In this document: in pieces, positions 1 through 4,510 of the stretch | Layout: every line of letters begins with the position of its first letter | Numbering within the stretch: the stretch's first letter is position 1 | Source: an uncultured Gammaproteobacteria bacterium | GTDB lineage: Bacteria > Pseudomonadota > Gammaproteobacteria > Coxiellales > Coxiellaceae | Assembly: GCA_903870185.1 (NCBI GenBank) | Contig: CAIQCE010000162.1 | Coordinates: 1-6,944, forward strand | DNA: 6,944 nucleotides | Direction of reading: 5' to 3' | The notes under the pieces: generated by a model | The model's database searches: none | What the model saw: the letters and a program-made list of their open reading frames with translations, nothing else | What the model was told of the DNA's origin: nothing | Position numbers and translations under genes: made by a program

Positions 1-456
1 AATATTGCCTCTCATGTCACCGTGATTCATAGACGTGATAAATTTCGATCTGAAAAAATTCTGATCGACAAACTCCTAGAAAAATCTCAATCAGGCAATG
101 TCAGCATTCAATGGAATCATGAGCTAGATGAAGTCTTAGGTGATAACTCAGGTGTAACAGGCGCTAGAATTCGCTCAACTGTGGATCAAAAAACTCAAGA
201 GCTAGACGTCGACGGAGTTTTTATTGCCATCGGTCATACACCCAACACTCAGATCTTTGAAGGACAATTAGAAATGAAAGGTGGATATATTCAAGTGAAA
301 GGTGGATCAGATGGCAATGCAACCGCTACTAGTGTGCCTGGAGTTTTTGCAGCGGGTGATGTTGCCGATCATATCTATCGTCAAGCCATTACTTCAGCTG
401 GAACCGGTTGTATGGCTGCATTAGATGCCGATCGGTATTTTGAAACGATGGAATAA
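1..456 (+). CDS. trxB: Thioredoxin reductase, C-terminal half (cut by window edge)
   Basis: TrxB is a cytoplasmic FAD flavoenzyme that passes electrons from NADPH to thioredoxin. The reading frame is open from base 1 to the TAA at 454-456, giving 151 residues. The full enzyme is about 320 residues, so the N-terminal half, including the FAD-binding GxGxxG and the CxxC redox pair, lies outside the window. What remains is diagnostic: HRRDKFR near visible residues 10-16 (NADPH-phosphate binding), IGHTPNT near 77-83, the second FAD motif VFAAGDVAD near 115-123, and RQAITSAGTGCMAALDA just after it. These follow E. coli TrxB almost residue for residue as I recall it. An internal GTG at 22 is not the true start, because conserved TrxB sequence continues upstream of it. 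The frame is intact and ends at the normal place. A palindrome and a bidirectional terminator follow within about 110 bases. Confidence 0.97.
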   Translation, partial: NIASHVTVIHRRDKFRSEKILIDKLLEKSQSGNVSIQWNHELDEVLGDNSGVTGARIRSTVDQKTQELDVDGVFIAIGHTPNTQIFEGQLEMKGGYIQVKGGSDGNATATSVPGVFAAGDVADHIYRQAITSAGTGCMAALDADRYFETME

Positions 457-486
457 AAAAACGGGTCCATCGTCCTCTGGCTTTTT

Positions 487-513
487 AAATTAAGGTGCCA
501 GGCACCTTAATTT
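487..513. repeat. Perfect 27-nt palindrome, GGTGCCAGGCACC family (copy 1)
   Basis: Two 13-base arms (487-499 and 501-513) are exact reverse complements around a single central A. The core is GGTGCCAGGCACC (494-506), flanked by AAATTAA and TTAATTT. It is followed by a T-rich stretch, so it could also stop or protect the trxB transcript. The same 13-base core recurs at 908, 959, 6833 and 6851. The compact GC palindrome, scattered between genes, is REP-like. From memory, very similar GGTGCCTGGCACC elements occur in other proteobacteria and have been linked to REP-associated tyrosine transposases, but I could not check this. Confidence 0.85.
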
Positions 514-531
514 TTAATTTCCTAGAATAAA

Positions 532-565
532 AAAAGGCAGGCAAATTTTCTTTTGCCTGCCTTTT
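532..565. terminator. Bidirectional Rho-independent terminator
   Basis: A 14-bp stem pairs AAAAGGCAGGCAAA (532-545) with its exact complement (552-565) across a 6-nt loop. On the + strand the stem ends in TTTT, which suits termination of trxB. On the - strand it is followed by seven Ts (529-535 read as A on +), a stronger U-tract. It lies 10 bases past the stop codon of the reverse-strand frame at 576-863. It therefore probably served a convergent - strand gene as well as trxB. Confidence 0.88.
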
Positions 566-575
566 AATAATTGCT

Positions 576-863
576 TTAAGCACAAGTTGGAGTTGGAGCA
601 GCTTCAGCAGCAGCACCTGATACTTTCTCCGCAGGTAATAGAGCAATGGCTGCATTAATCGCTTTTAAATAACCAGAAGCGATCATAGGGTAAGCTGCAT
701 TCCTATTCTGTGTTTTCCTTGGATTTTGCCAACGATCATTCAAATGTTTCCAGAAAATCTTTTGAATGTGCCGCGGGATATCGAATTTTGGTCGTTGCCA
801 TTTGATTGGATCCTTGAAAAAATTATTAAACGTTAAACATATTTTACAATTATTATGGCAATA
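576..863 (-). pseudogene. Start-less reverse-strand frame, tail of an unrecognised gene
   Basis: On the - strand the frame is open for 95 codons between a TAA at 864-866 and a TAA at 576-578. It has no ATG at its upstream end. The first ATG is at 684-686 and would give only 36 residues, with no well-placed Shine-Dalgarno. The distal part reads MIASGYLKAINAAIALLPAE, then an Ala/Pro/Thr-rich tail ending TPTCA. The upstream part is rich in Trp, Lys, Arg and Pro (for example KWQRPKFDIPRH) and looks different in character. I do not recognise the family. A strong terminator begins 10 bases beyond the stop, as expected for a genuine - strand gene end. My reading is the 3' end of a gene whose 5' part was lost or replaced, with the Trp-rich part perhaps joined from other DNA. 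A short functional gene using a non-ATG start, or chance openness, cannot be excluded. Confidence 0.42.
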
Positions 864-877
864 TTAAGGCCATCTCT

Positions 878-908
878 CAAAATTGAAAAATTTTAGTTTT
901 GAATTTTG
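878..908. repeat. AT-rich imperfect inverted repeat
   Basis: CAAAATTGAAAA (878-889) and TTTTGAATTTTG (897-908) pair as 12-base arms with one mismatch, around a 7-base loop. The right arm touches the palindrome that begins at 908. In RNA it would be a weak A/U hairpin. It lies about 100 bases downstream of the ccmB stop on the - strand. It may be part of a larger mobile or repeat unit with its neighbour, or simply AT-rich chance. Confidence 0.4.
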
Positions 909-920
909 GAGCCAGGCACC
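908..920. repeat. GGAGCCAGGCACC element (copy 2)
   Basis: The 13 bases differ from copy 1 at one position (A for T in the left arm), so the hairpin has one mismatched pair. The right flank TTAATT matches copy 1. It lies 39 bases from copy 3, and the pair sits downstream of ccmB on the - strand, where paired hairpins could stabilise or end the ccmAB transcript. No U-tract follows, so it is not a classic terminator. Confidence 0.7.
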
Positions 921-958
921 TTAATTCATTTAATCAATCAGTTATAGATCATACTGAC

Positions 959-971
959 GGAGCCTGGCACC
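959..971. repeat. GGAGCCTGGCACC element (copy 3)
   Basis: It differs from copy 2 only at the central base (T for A). Because the core is nearly palindromic, copies 2 and 3 can fold individually or pair with each other with two mismatches, enclosing 38 bases. The copy ends 33 bases downstream of the ccmB stop codon on the - strand. Confidence 0.7.
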
Positions 972-1004
972 AAAATAACTAATTTATAGAGATACCCTTA
1001 AATC

Positions 1005-1676
1005 TCAATCCTCGACTGCCACTTTCAAACAATAGCTCGTTACAATGGGTGCCAACATCAATAAAAAAATAAATATCGCGCCCAACAGGGCGAGCTCAGC
1101 ATTCACGGATTCCCCTCTCTCTGATCGCAAAACCGCACTGCTTGCAAAAATCAGTATCGGCACATAGAGGGGCAATAAAATTAAAGCTAGTAAAATTCCA
1201 CTCTGATTTAAGCTCACCGTAATCGCACTTCCAATCGCACCTAATAAACAGAGACTCGGAATCCCTATCAACAAACTCAACATTAAAGCGATTAATGCAG
1301 AGTGATCTAAGTGATAGCCCATGGCTAACACGGGCGATAAAATTAACAAAGGAATCCCTAGCAATGCAGAATGCAATAAAACTTTAGTGAGCACTATCAT
1401 ACTCAAAGGTCTTATATTTAAAACACTCTGTTCCAAACTCCCATCTTGGTAATCGTGATAAAACAAATTCGGAAAAGAAAGAATGCTGGCGAATAATACT
1501 GCCATCCAAATAATACCCGGACCTATTGAAGCTAATAATTTGGGATCAGGGCTGATCGCCAATGGAAACAAACTCACAACCACCATAAAAAATATTAGCG
1601 GATGCAGGAGCTCCGAGAGATCTCGGACATTGAGCAAGAATTCACGCTTGATTGTTTTAAAAATTAAAGCAGTCAA
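1005..1676 (-). CDS. ccmB: Haem exporter ABC permease CcmB
   Basis: CcmB is the inner-membrane subunit of the CcmAB(CD) ABC complex, which works in delivering haem to CcmE for cytochrome c maturation. The 223-residue length matches the usual 220 or so. About six hydrophobic segments are visible, near residues 24-42, 48-68, 93-119, 126-156, 160-182 and 195-218. Family hallmarks include HPLIFF, SLFPLAI, PGIIWMAVLFAS, the cytoplasmic DGSLEQ at 78-83, and PLLILSPV. The start is TTG at 1674-1676. An AGGAG sits at 1684-1688 with 7-base spacing, the N-terminus aligns with E. coli CcmB, and the next Met is only at residue 31, inside the first membrane segment. TTG overlaps the ccmA TGA by four bases (TTGA), indicating translational coupling. 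No ccmC or later ccm gene follows in this window; repeats and an orphan frame do. Confidence 0.95.
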   Translation of the reverse strand: MTALIFKTIKREFLLNVRDLSELLHPLIFFMVVVSLFPLAISPDPKLLASIGPGIIWMAVLFASILSFPNLFYHDYQDGSLEQSVLNIRPLSMIVLTKVLLHSALLGIPLLILSPVLAMGYHLDHSALIALMLSLLIGIPSLCLLGAIGSAITVSLNQSGILLALILLPLYVPILIFASSAVLRSERGESVNAELALLGAIFIFLLMLAPIVTSYCLKVAVED

Positions 1677-2308
1677 ATGTATTCTCCTGCAGATTCCAAA
1701 ACCACCGTTTTAATTTTATGCTCTGCTAAAGTTAAAGGACGATGGCTACTTAAAATCACACAACCTCCCTTTTGAGCATGTTCTAAAATTAAAGATTCAA
1801 AAATTTGAATGATAGCAGGATCCAAAGACGCGAAAGGCTCATCCAAAATCCAAATCTTCCGATTCGCTAATAATATTCCTGCCAATGCCAAACGCTGCTT
1901 CTGACCCTGAGATAACTGAGATACTCGCTGATGAACCAAAGTTGTTAATCCCAGTAATTTTAGCACCGAATTAAATTGAGATAGATCCACACTGAAGCGA
2001 GGATCTAAATTTAAATTTTCCAAGACCGTCAATGAAGCTTTCAAACCGAGTCGATGACCTAAATAACTTAAATGCTCTTGATAGATTTCTAAAGATTCCG
2101 TTATTGCCTGCCCCTGCCAAAATATCTCACCTCGATCGATAGGACGAAGGCCTGATAGAGTTTTTAATAGAGTAGACTTCCCCACCCCATTCGGGCCAAG
2201 AATTTGTAAAATTTCCCCCGCATTCACTTCAAAACTGAGATTTTGAAATAGCGGACGATTGCCTCGCTCACAGCTAAGCTCTCTTAGTTTTAGGTTAATC
2301 AGACTCAT
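1673..2308 (-). CDS. ccmA: Haem exporter ABC ATP-binding protein CcmA
   Basis: CcmA is the cytoplasmic ATPase that energises CcmB in cytochrome c maturation, in releasing haem-loaded CcmE. From the ATG at 2306-2308 it is 211 residues, close to the normal 205-210. Walker A is GPNGVGKST (38-46), the ABC signature is LSQGQKQRLALA (132-143), Walker B is IWILDEP (152-158), and the H-loop His is H189 in SSH. The CcmA-type YLGHRLGLK (82-90) stands where other ABC ATPases have a Q-loop. A TTG directly upstream (2309-2311) is possible but less likely than ATG. The Shine-Dalgarno is weak, with AGG about 9 bases upstream. The gene overlaps ccmB by four bases and clearly forms an operon with it. It is transcribed divergently from the L,D-transpeptidase gene across a gap of about 130 bases. 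Confidence 0.95.
   Translation of the reverse strand: MSLINLKLRELSCERGNRPLFQNLSFEVNAGEILQILGPNGVGKSTLLKTLSGLRPIDRGEIFWQGQAITESLEIYQEHLSYLGHRLGLKASLTVLENLNLDPRFSVDLSQFNSVLKLLGLTTLVHQRVSQLSQGQKQRLALAGILLANRKIWILDEPFASLDPAIIQIFESLILEHAQKGGCVILSSHRPLTLAEHKIKTVVLESAGEYI
1684..1688 (-). promoter_or_regulatory. Shine-Dalgarno that fixes the ccmB TTG start
   Basis: CTCCT on the + strand reads AGGAG on the - strand, 7 bases before the TTG at 1676. It lies inside the last codons of ccmA, so a ribosome finishing ccmA sits almost exactly at the ccmB start. This site decides for TTG over any downstream ATG. Confidence 0.8.
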
Positions 2309-2320
2309 CAATATCGGCCT

Positions 2321-2328
2321 ATTTTATA
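2321..2328 (-). promoter_or_regulatory. Candidate -10 element of ccmAB
   Basis: The - strand reads TATAAAAT, a good -10 match. No convincing -35 lies 16-18 bases upstream (TTAAAG at 18 bases is the best available). With this -10, transcription would begin only about 7-10 bases before the ccmA ATG, implying a very short leader, which agrees with the poor Shine-Dalgarno. This is prediction by eye only. Confidence 0.35.
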
Positions 2329-2439
2329 GAAGTTGTATGGTATCAGCTTTAACTCAAGGTTCAAGAAACCAATAGGTCTCCCTGGTTATTTCCAATCGAG
2401 GATTAAAGTGATAAATTACCGCCAAAGGAATCAACGACC

Positions 2440-3204
2440 ATGAAAATAATTCAAATACTTTTAGCCTTGTATATTCTCATTTTCACCCTGCCCTCTTTGG
2501 CCTCAAGCAGCAAAACTCCAGAGGAGCTTATCGCCCAAAGCCAACAAGCCTTGGTCGTCACAATCCAACACTGGAATGATTTTCAAGGGCAATTGTTGCA
2601 ATTTCAACGAGACCCTCACACCCTTCATTGGGTGCAAGTGGGCGAAAAAATCCCAGTGGTAGTAGGCAACAACGGGATGGGCTGGGGTGTGGAATTAAAA
2701 GATTATCACCTCATTGGCCCCAGGAAATTTGAAAAGGACGGCCGTAGCCCTGCAGGAGTTTACCCTATCGGACCTGCCTTTGGTTATCCGGCAAAACCGC
2801 CCATCGGAATCAAGCTAGAATATTTACCTGTTAGTGATACCTATTTTTGCAATGATCACTCTAACTCCCCTGAGTACAATCAGCTCCTTAAGAACAAACT
2901 AGAATCGATCCCCTCCTATTGGTGGAATATTGAATTACTTCGATGGGGTTTTTACGTGCAATACAATACGCCAAATCCAGTTCCCAATGCGGGTTCCTGT
3001 GTATTCATGCATATCTGGGAAAGCCCTAAAATCGGGACTCAAGGATGTGTCGAAACTTCAGTCGTAGATATTGAAAAACTCTTAAAATGGCTCGATCCTC
3101 GCCATCAACCTGTGATTATTTTGATGCCCAAGCGTCAATATGGACAGCTCCAAAAATCTTGGGGCATGCCTCCGATTAGTTGGGTGCAGCGGCTGGGGAG
3201 TTAG
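2440..3204 (+). CDS. Exported L,D-transpeptidase-like (YkuD-fold) protein
   Basis: This 254-residue protein resembles the YkuD-domain family (COG3786-type), whose characterised relatives form or edit 3-3 peptidoglycan cross-links or anchor proteins to the wall. Residues 1-21 form a signal peptide: MK, a hydrophobic core, then SLA with cleavage before SSS, so it should act in the periplasm. The catalytic signature is visible: H191 in CVFMHIW, then G199-T-Q-G-C203, with C203 the expected nucleophile. The acidic Cys/Asp block CNDHSNSPEYNQ (137-148) and the YNTPNPVPNAGS stretch (175-186) also fit this subgroup. Besides C203 there are C137 and C187, which could form a disulfide. An AAAGGA at 2424-2429 precedes the ATG by 10 bases. 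It stands alone: ccmA is divergent, and two repeat hairpins separate it from pyrF. The family assignment is firm; the substrate is not known from sequence. Confidence 0.85.
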   Translation: MKIIQILLALYILIFTLPSLASSSKTPEELIAQSQQALVVTIQHWNDFQGQLLQFQRDPHTLHWVQVGEKIPVVVGNNGMGWGVELKDYHLIGPRKFEKDGRSPAGVYPIGPAFGYPAKPPIGIKLEYLPVSDTYFCNDHSNSPEYNQLLKNKLESIPSYWWNIELLRWGFYVQYNTPNPVPNAGSCVFMHIWESPKIGTQGCVETSVVDIEKLLKWLDPRHQPVIILMPKRQYGQLQKSWGMPPISWVQRLGS

Positions 3205-3209
3205 TAGGA

Positions 3210-3243
3210 TTGTTAGGCCGCGCTACGCTTGGCGCTAACCTAC
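3210..3243 (+). repeat. 34-bp hairpin repeat, copy A
   Basis: It begins six bases after the stop of the L,D-transpeptidase gene. Its pattern is TTGTTAGGCC - GCGCTACGCTTG - GCGCTAACCTAC. The arms GTTAGGCC and GGCGCTAAC pair with one bulged base. Three related copies lie at 3258-3292, 4057-4090 and 4120-4153. It is REP-like and could shield the 3' end of the upstream mRNA. In this copy one arm pair is A-T where the other copies have G-C, a two-sided change that keeps the stem. Confidence 0.8.
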
Positions 3244-3257
3244 GCTGAGCTGCTTTT

Positions 3258-3292
3258 GTAGGTTGGTCCCAAGCGCTAGCGCGGACCAACAA
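3258..3292 (-). repeat. 35-bp hairpin repeat, copy B (inverted to A)
   Basis: Read on the - strand it starts TTGTTGGTCC and ends GACCAACCTAC, matching copy A in reverse orientation after a 14-base gap. It is the best-formed copy: GTTGGTCC (3262-3269) pairs perfectly with GGACCAAC (3283-3290), and the inner GCGCTAGCGC (3273-3282) is itself a palindrome. A and B together make a head-to-head pair, as in bacterial interspersed mosaic elements, just upstream of pyrF. Confidence 0.82.
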
Positions 3293-3342
3293 TTCTAACT
3301 AAAACTAGTGTTTAATTAGGTCTTCCTTCATAATCTCCGCTT

Positions 3343-4044
3343 ATGAATACTTCTCCTAGAGTCATTGTTGCCTTGGATTTCCCCGTTGTGGAATTGGCCC
3401 GTCATTTTGTTGGTCGTTTAGATCCTAAGCTTTGCCGATTAAAAGTGGGAATTACGCTATTTACTCAAGAGGGCCCTGCTTTTGTGGAAGAGTTAATGAA
3501 ACAGGGATTTGATGTTTTCTTGGACCTTAAGTTTCATGATATTCCGATGCAGGTGGCGGGTGCTTGTAAGGTCGCAGCTGAAATCGGGGTTTGGATGATG
3601 AATGTTCATACTCTCGGTGGAAAAGAGATGATGTTAGCGGCCCATGAGGCAATTGCGACTTACTCTCCTCGTCCAATATTATTGGGGGTGACTATCTTAA
3701 CGAGCTCAACAGAGGAAGATTTAATTCCTGTGGGTATCGAGCATCCTATCAAGAGCTTGGTGCCTCAATTGGCTAAATTAGCGCAACGTTCAGGTTTGGA
3801 TGGAGTGGTTTGTTCTTCTCAAGAAGCTTTATTGCTGAGGGAAACCTTAGATCATTCATTTATTTTAGTAACTCCAGGCATTCGGCTTCCAGATGATCAA
3901 GCAGATGATCAAAAACGGATACTGACGCCAAAAGCAGCGGTTCGTGCAGGGGCTGATTATTTAGTTATTGGACGACCAATTACGCAGGCTGCTGATCCTA
4001 TCGCTGTTTTAGAAAAAATTAATCACGAAATTTCTGAAAGCTAG
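3343..4044 (+). CDS. pyrF: Orotidine 5'-phosphate decarboxylase
   Basis: PyrF is a cytoplasmic enzyme catalysing the last step of de novo UMP synthesis, decarboxylating OMP to UMP without a cofactor. The 233-residue protein follows E. coli PyrF (245) along its whole length. Visible active-site features are LD at 11-12, K34 in CRLKVG, and the D61-L-K63-F-H-D66-I catalytic tetrad segment. The phosphate-binding loop is VTPGIR (176-181, R181) together with VIGRPIT (208-214, R211). The ATG at 3343 fits the family N-terminus. No Shine-Dalgarno is present; the preceding 20 bases are pyrimidine-rich. A CATAAT at 3329-3334 would place a transcript start at or next to the ATG, so a leaderless mRNA is possible, though no -35 supports it. 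The gene stands alone, flanked on both sides by pairs of the same hairpin repeat. Confidence 0.97.
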   Translation: MNTSPRVIVALDFPVVELARHFVGRLDPKLCRLKVGITLFTQEGPAFVEELMKQGFDVFLDLKFHDIPMQVAGACKVAAEIGVWMMNVHTLGGKEMMLAAHEAIATYSPRPILLGVTILTSSTEEDLIPVGIEHPIKSLVPQLAKLAQRSGLDGVVCSSQEALLLRETLDHSFILVTPGIRLPDDQADDQKRILTPKAAVRAGADYLVIGRPITQAADPIAVLEKINHEISES

Positions 4045-4056
4045 GAATTATCCCTA

Positions 4057-4090
4057 ACGTTGGGCCGCGCTCCGCTTGGCACCAACCTAC
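4057..4090 (+). repeat. 34-bp hairpin repeat, copy C
   Basis: It lies 12 bases past the pyrF stop: ACGTTGGGCCGCGCTCCGCT, then TGGCACCAACCTAC. The arms GTTGGGCC and GGCACCAAC pair with one bulged base, the same defect as in copies A and D. It has the same orientation as copy A and as the next copy. Confidence 0.8.
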
Positions 4091-4119
4091 ACTATTTAAT
4101 AGTCCCGCTTAAAATCTAA

Positions 4120-4153
4120 TTGTTGGCCTGCGCTTCGCTTGGGACCAACCTAT
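4120..4153 (+). repeat. 34-bp hairpin repeat, copy D
   Basis: TTGTTGGCCTGCGCTTCGCT, then TGGGACCAACCTAT, in the same orientation as copy C after 29 bases of unrelated AT-rich sequence. The arms GTTGGCC and GGACCAAC pair with one base missing on the left. It ends seven bases before the A-tract of the terminator of the convergent microprotein gene. Confidence 0.8.
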
Positions 4154-4159
4154 CAGAGC

Positions 4160-4184
4160 AAAAAAAAGCCCCCAAAAGGGGGCT
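4160..4184 (-). terminator. Rho-independent terminator of the microprotein gene
   Basis: On the - strand AGCCCCC pairs with GGGGGCT across a TTTT loop (arms 4178-4184 and 4167-4173), followed by a run of Ts (the eight As at 4160-4167 on +). It is a compact all-GC stem with a strong U-tract in the - direction, 27 bases after the stop codon of the gene at 4212-4298. In the + direction there is no U-tract, so it should not stop pyrF transcripts efficiently. Confidence 0.9.
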
Positions 4185-4211
4185 AGACATAAGGAAGTGA
4201 GGAGACTAACC

Positions 4212-4298
4212 TTAAGCAAATACTGTAAACTCTAAAACAGCTGAAACAATTACTAAACCTGACAATGCATAACTTAACAATTTTTCTCTTCTAGTCAT
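4212..4298 (-). CDS. 28-residue hydrophobic microprotein, unrecognised
   Basis: A complete small gene of 28 codons plus TAA. The ATG at 4296-4298 is preceded by AAAAGGAG with 7-base spacing, the strongest Shine-Dalgarno in the window, and a textbook terminator follows the stop by 27 bases. The product begins with a basic N-terminus, MTRREK, followed by about 20 mostly hydrophobic residues (LLSYALSGLVIVSAVLEF) and ends TVFA. This fits a single membrane helix with the positive end in the cytoplasm, or a very short secreted peptide ending in a signal-like segment. One Glu lies near the distal end of the helix. It is downstream of typA on the same strand, but the typA terminator separates them, so it needs its own promoter. 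I do not recognise a family. It could be a regulatory membrane peptide or a type I toxin-like peptide; neither is shown by the sequence. Confidence 0.68.
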   Translation of the reverse strand: MTRREKLLSYALSGLVIVSAVLEFTVFA

Positions 4299-4305
4299 TT
4301 TAAAT

Positions 4306-4311
4306 CTCCTT
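4306..4311 (-). promoter_or_regulatory. Shine-Dalgarno of the microprotein gene
   Basis: CTCCTT on the + strand reads AAGGAG on the - strand, 7 bases before the ATG at 4298. Its strength and ideal spacing are the main reason to accept the short frame as a gene. Confidence 0.75.
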
Positions 4312-4328
4312 TTGAATTTGACTGACCC

Positions 4329-4369
4329 AAACACGCTTTACTCATCCATGAATAAAAAACAACGTGTTT
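4329..4369. promoter_or_regulatory. Inverted repeat in the leader of the microprotein gene
   Basis: AAACACG (4329-4335) and CGTGTTT (4363-4369) are exact 7-base inverted arms separated by 27 bases. They lie 31-71 bases upstream of the microprotein ATG. A TATAGT on the - strand at 4376-4381 could be a -10, which would put the repeat at the 5' end of the mRNA leader as a long-loop hairpin. It could instead be a protein-binding site, or chance. Confidence 0.3.
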
Positions 4370-4445
4370 AATTCAACTATAGTCAACTTCATTAGGATTA
4401 CCAGTTTTGAAATCATCAATGTGATAGATAGAGCAAAACTCTCAC

Positions 4446-4489
4446 AAAAAAATCTGGGCTACTCCCGCCAATTTAGAGGGAATAGCCCA
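4446..4489 (-). terminator. Rho-independent terminator of typA
   Basis: On the - strand TGGGCTATTCCC (4489-4478) pairs with GGGAGTAGCCCA (4466-4455) across an 11-base loop. It is a 12-bp stem with a single G-U pair, perfect only when read from the - strand. After two bases comes a run of seven Ts (4446-4452 on +). It starts 21 bases beyond the typA stop. Confidence 0.92.
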
Positions 4490-4510
4490 AATTTACACTG
4501 AAACTGAAGC

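Noticed and set aside
744..836. 30-codon + strand frame MFPENLLNVPRDIEFWS... opposite the orphan frame
   Set aside because: No Shine-Dalgarno, no terminator of its own, and it shares codon boundaries with the - strand frame, which is better supported by the terminator.
1483..1713. 76-codon + strand open frame across the ccmB/ccmA junction
   Set aside because: It is antisense to two confidently identified genes and its translation shows no domain-like pattern.
3205..3342. Pyrimidine-responsive attenuator or riboswitch upstream of pyrF
   Set aside because: The hairpins there belong to the dispersed repeat family, which also occurs downstream of pyrF; there is no U-tract, leader peptide or known riboswitch core.
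3210..4153. CRISPR array
   Set aside because: The four repeats differ in sequence and orientation, have unequal spacing, and flank a gene rather than spacers.
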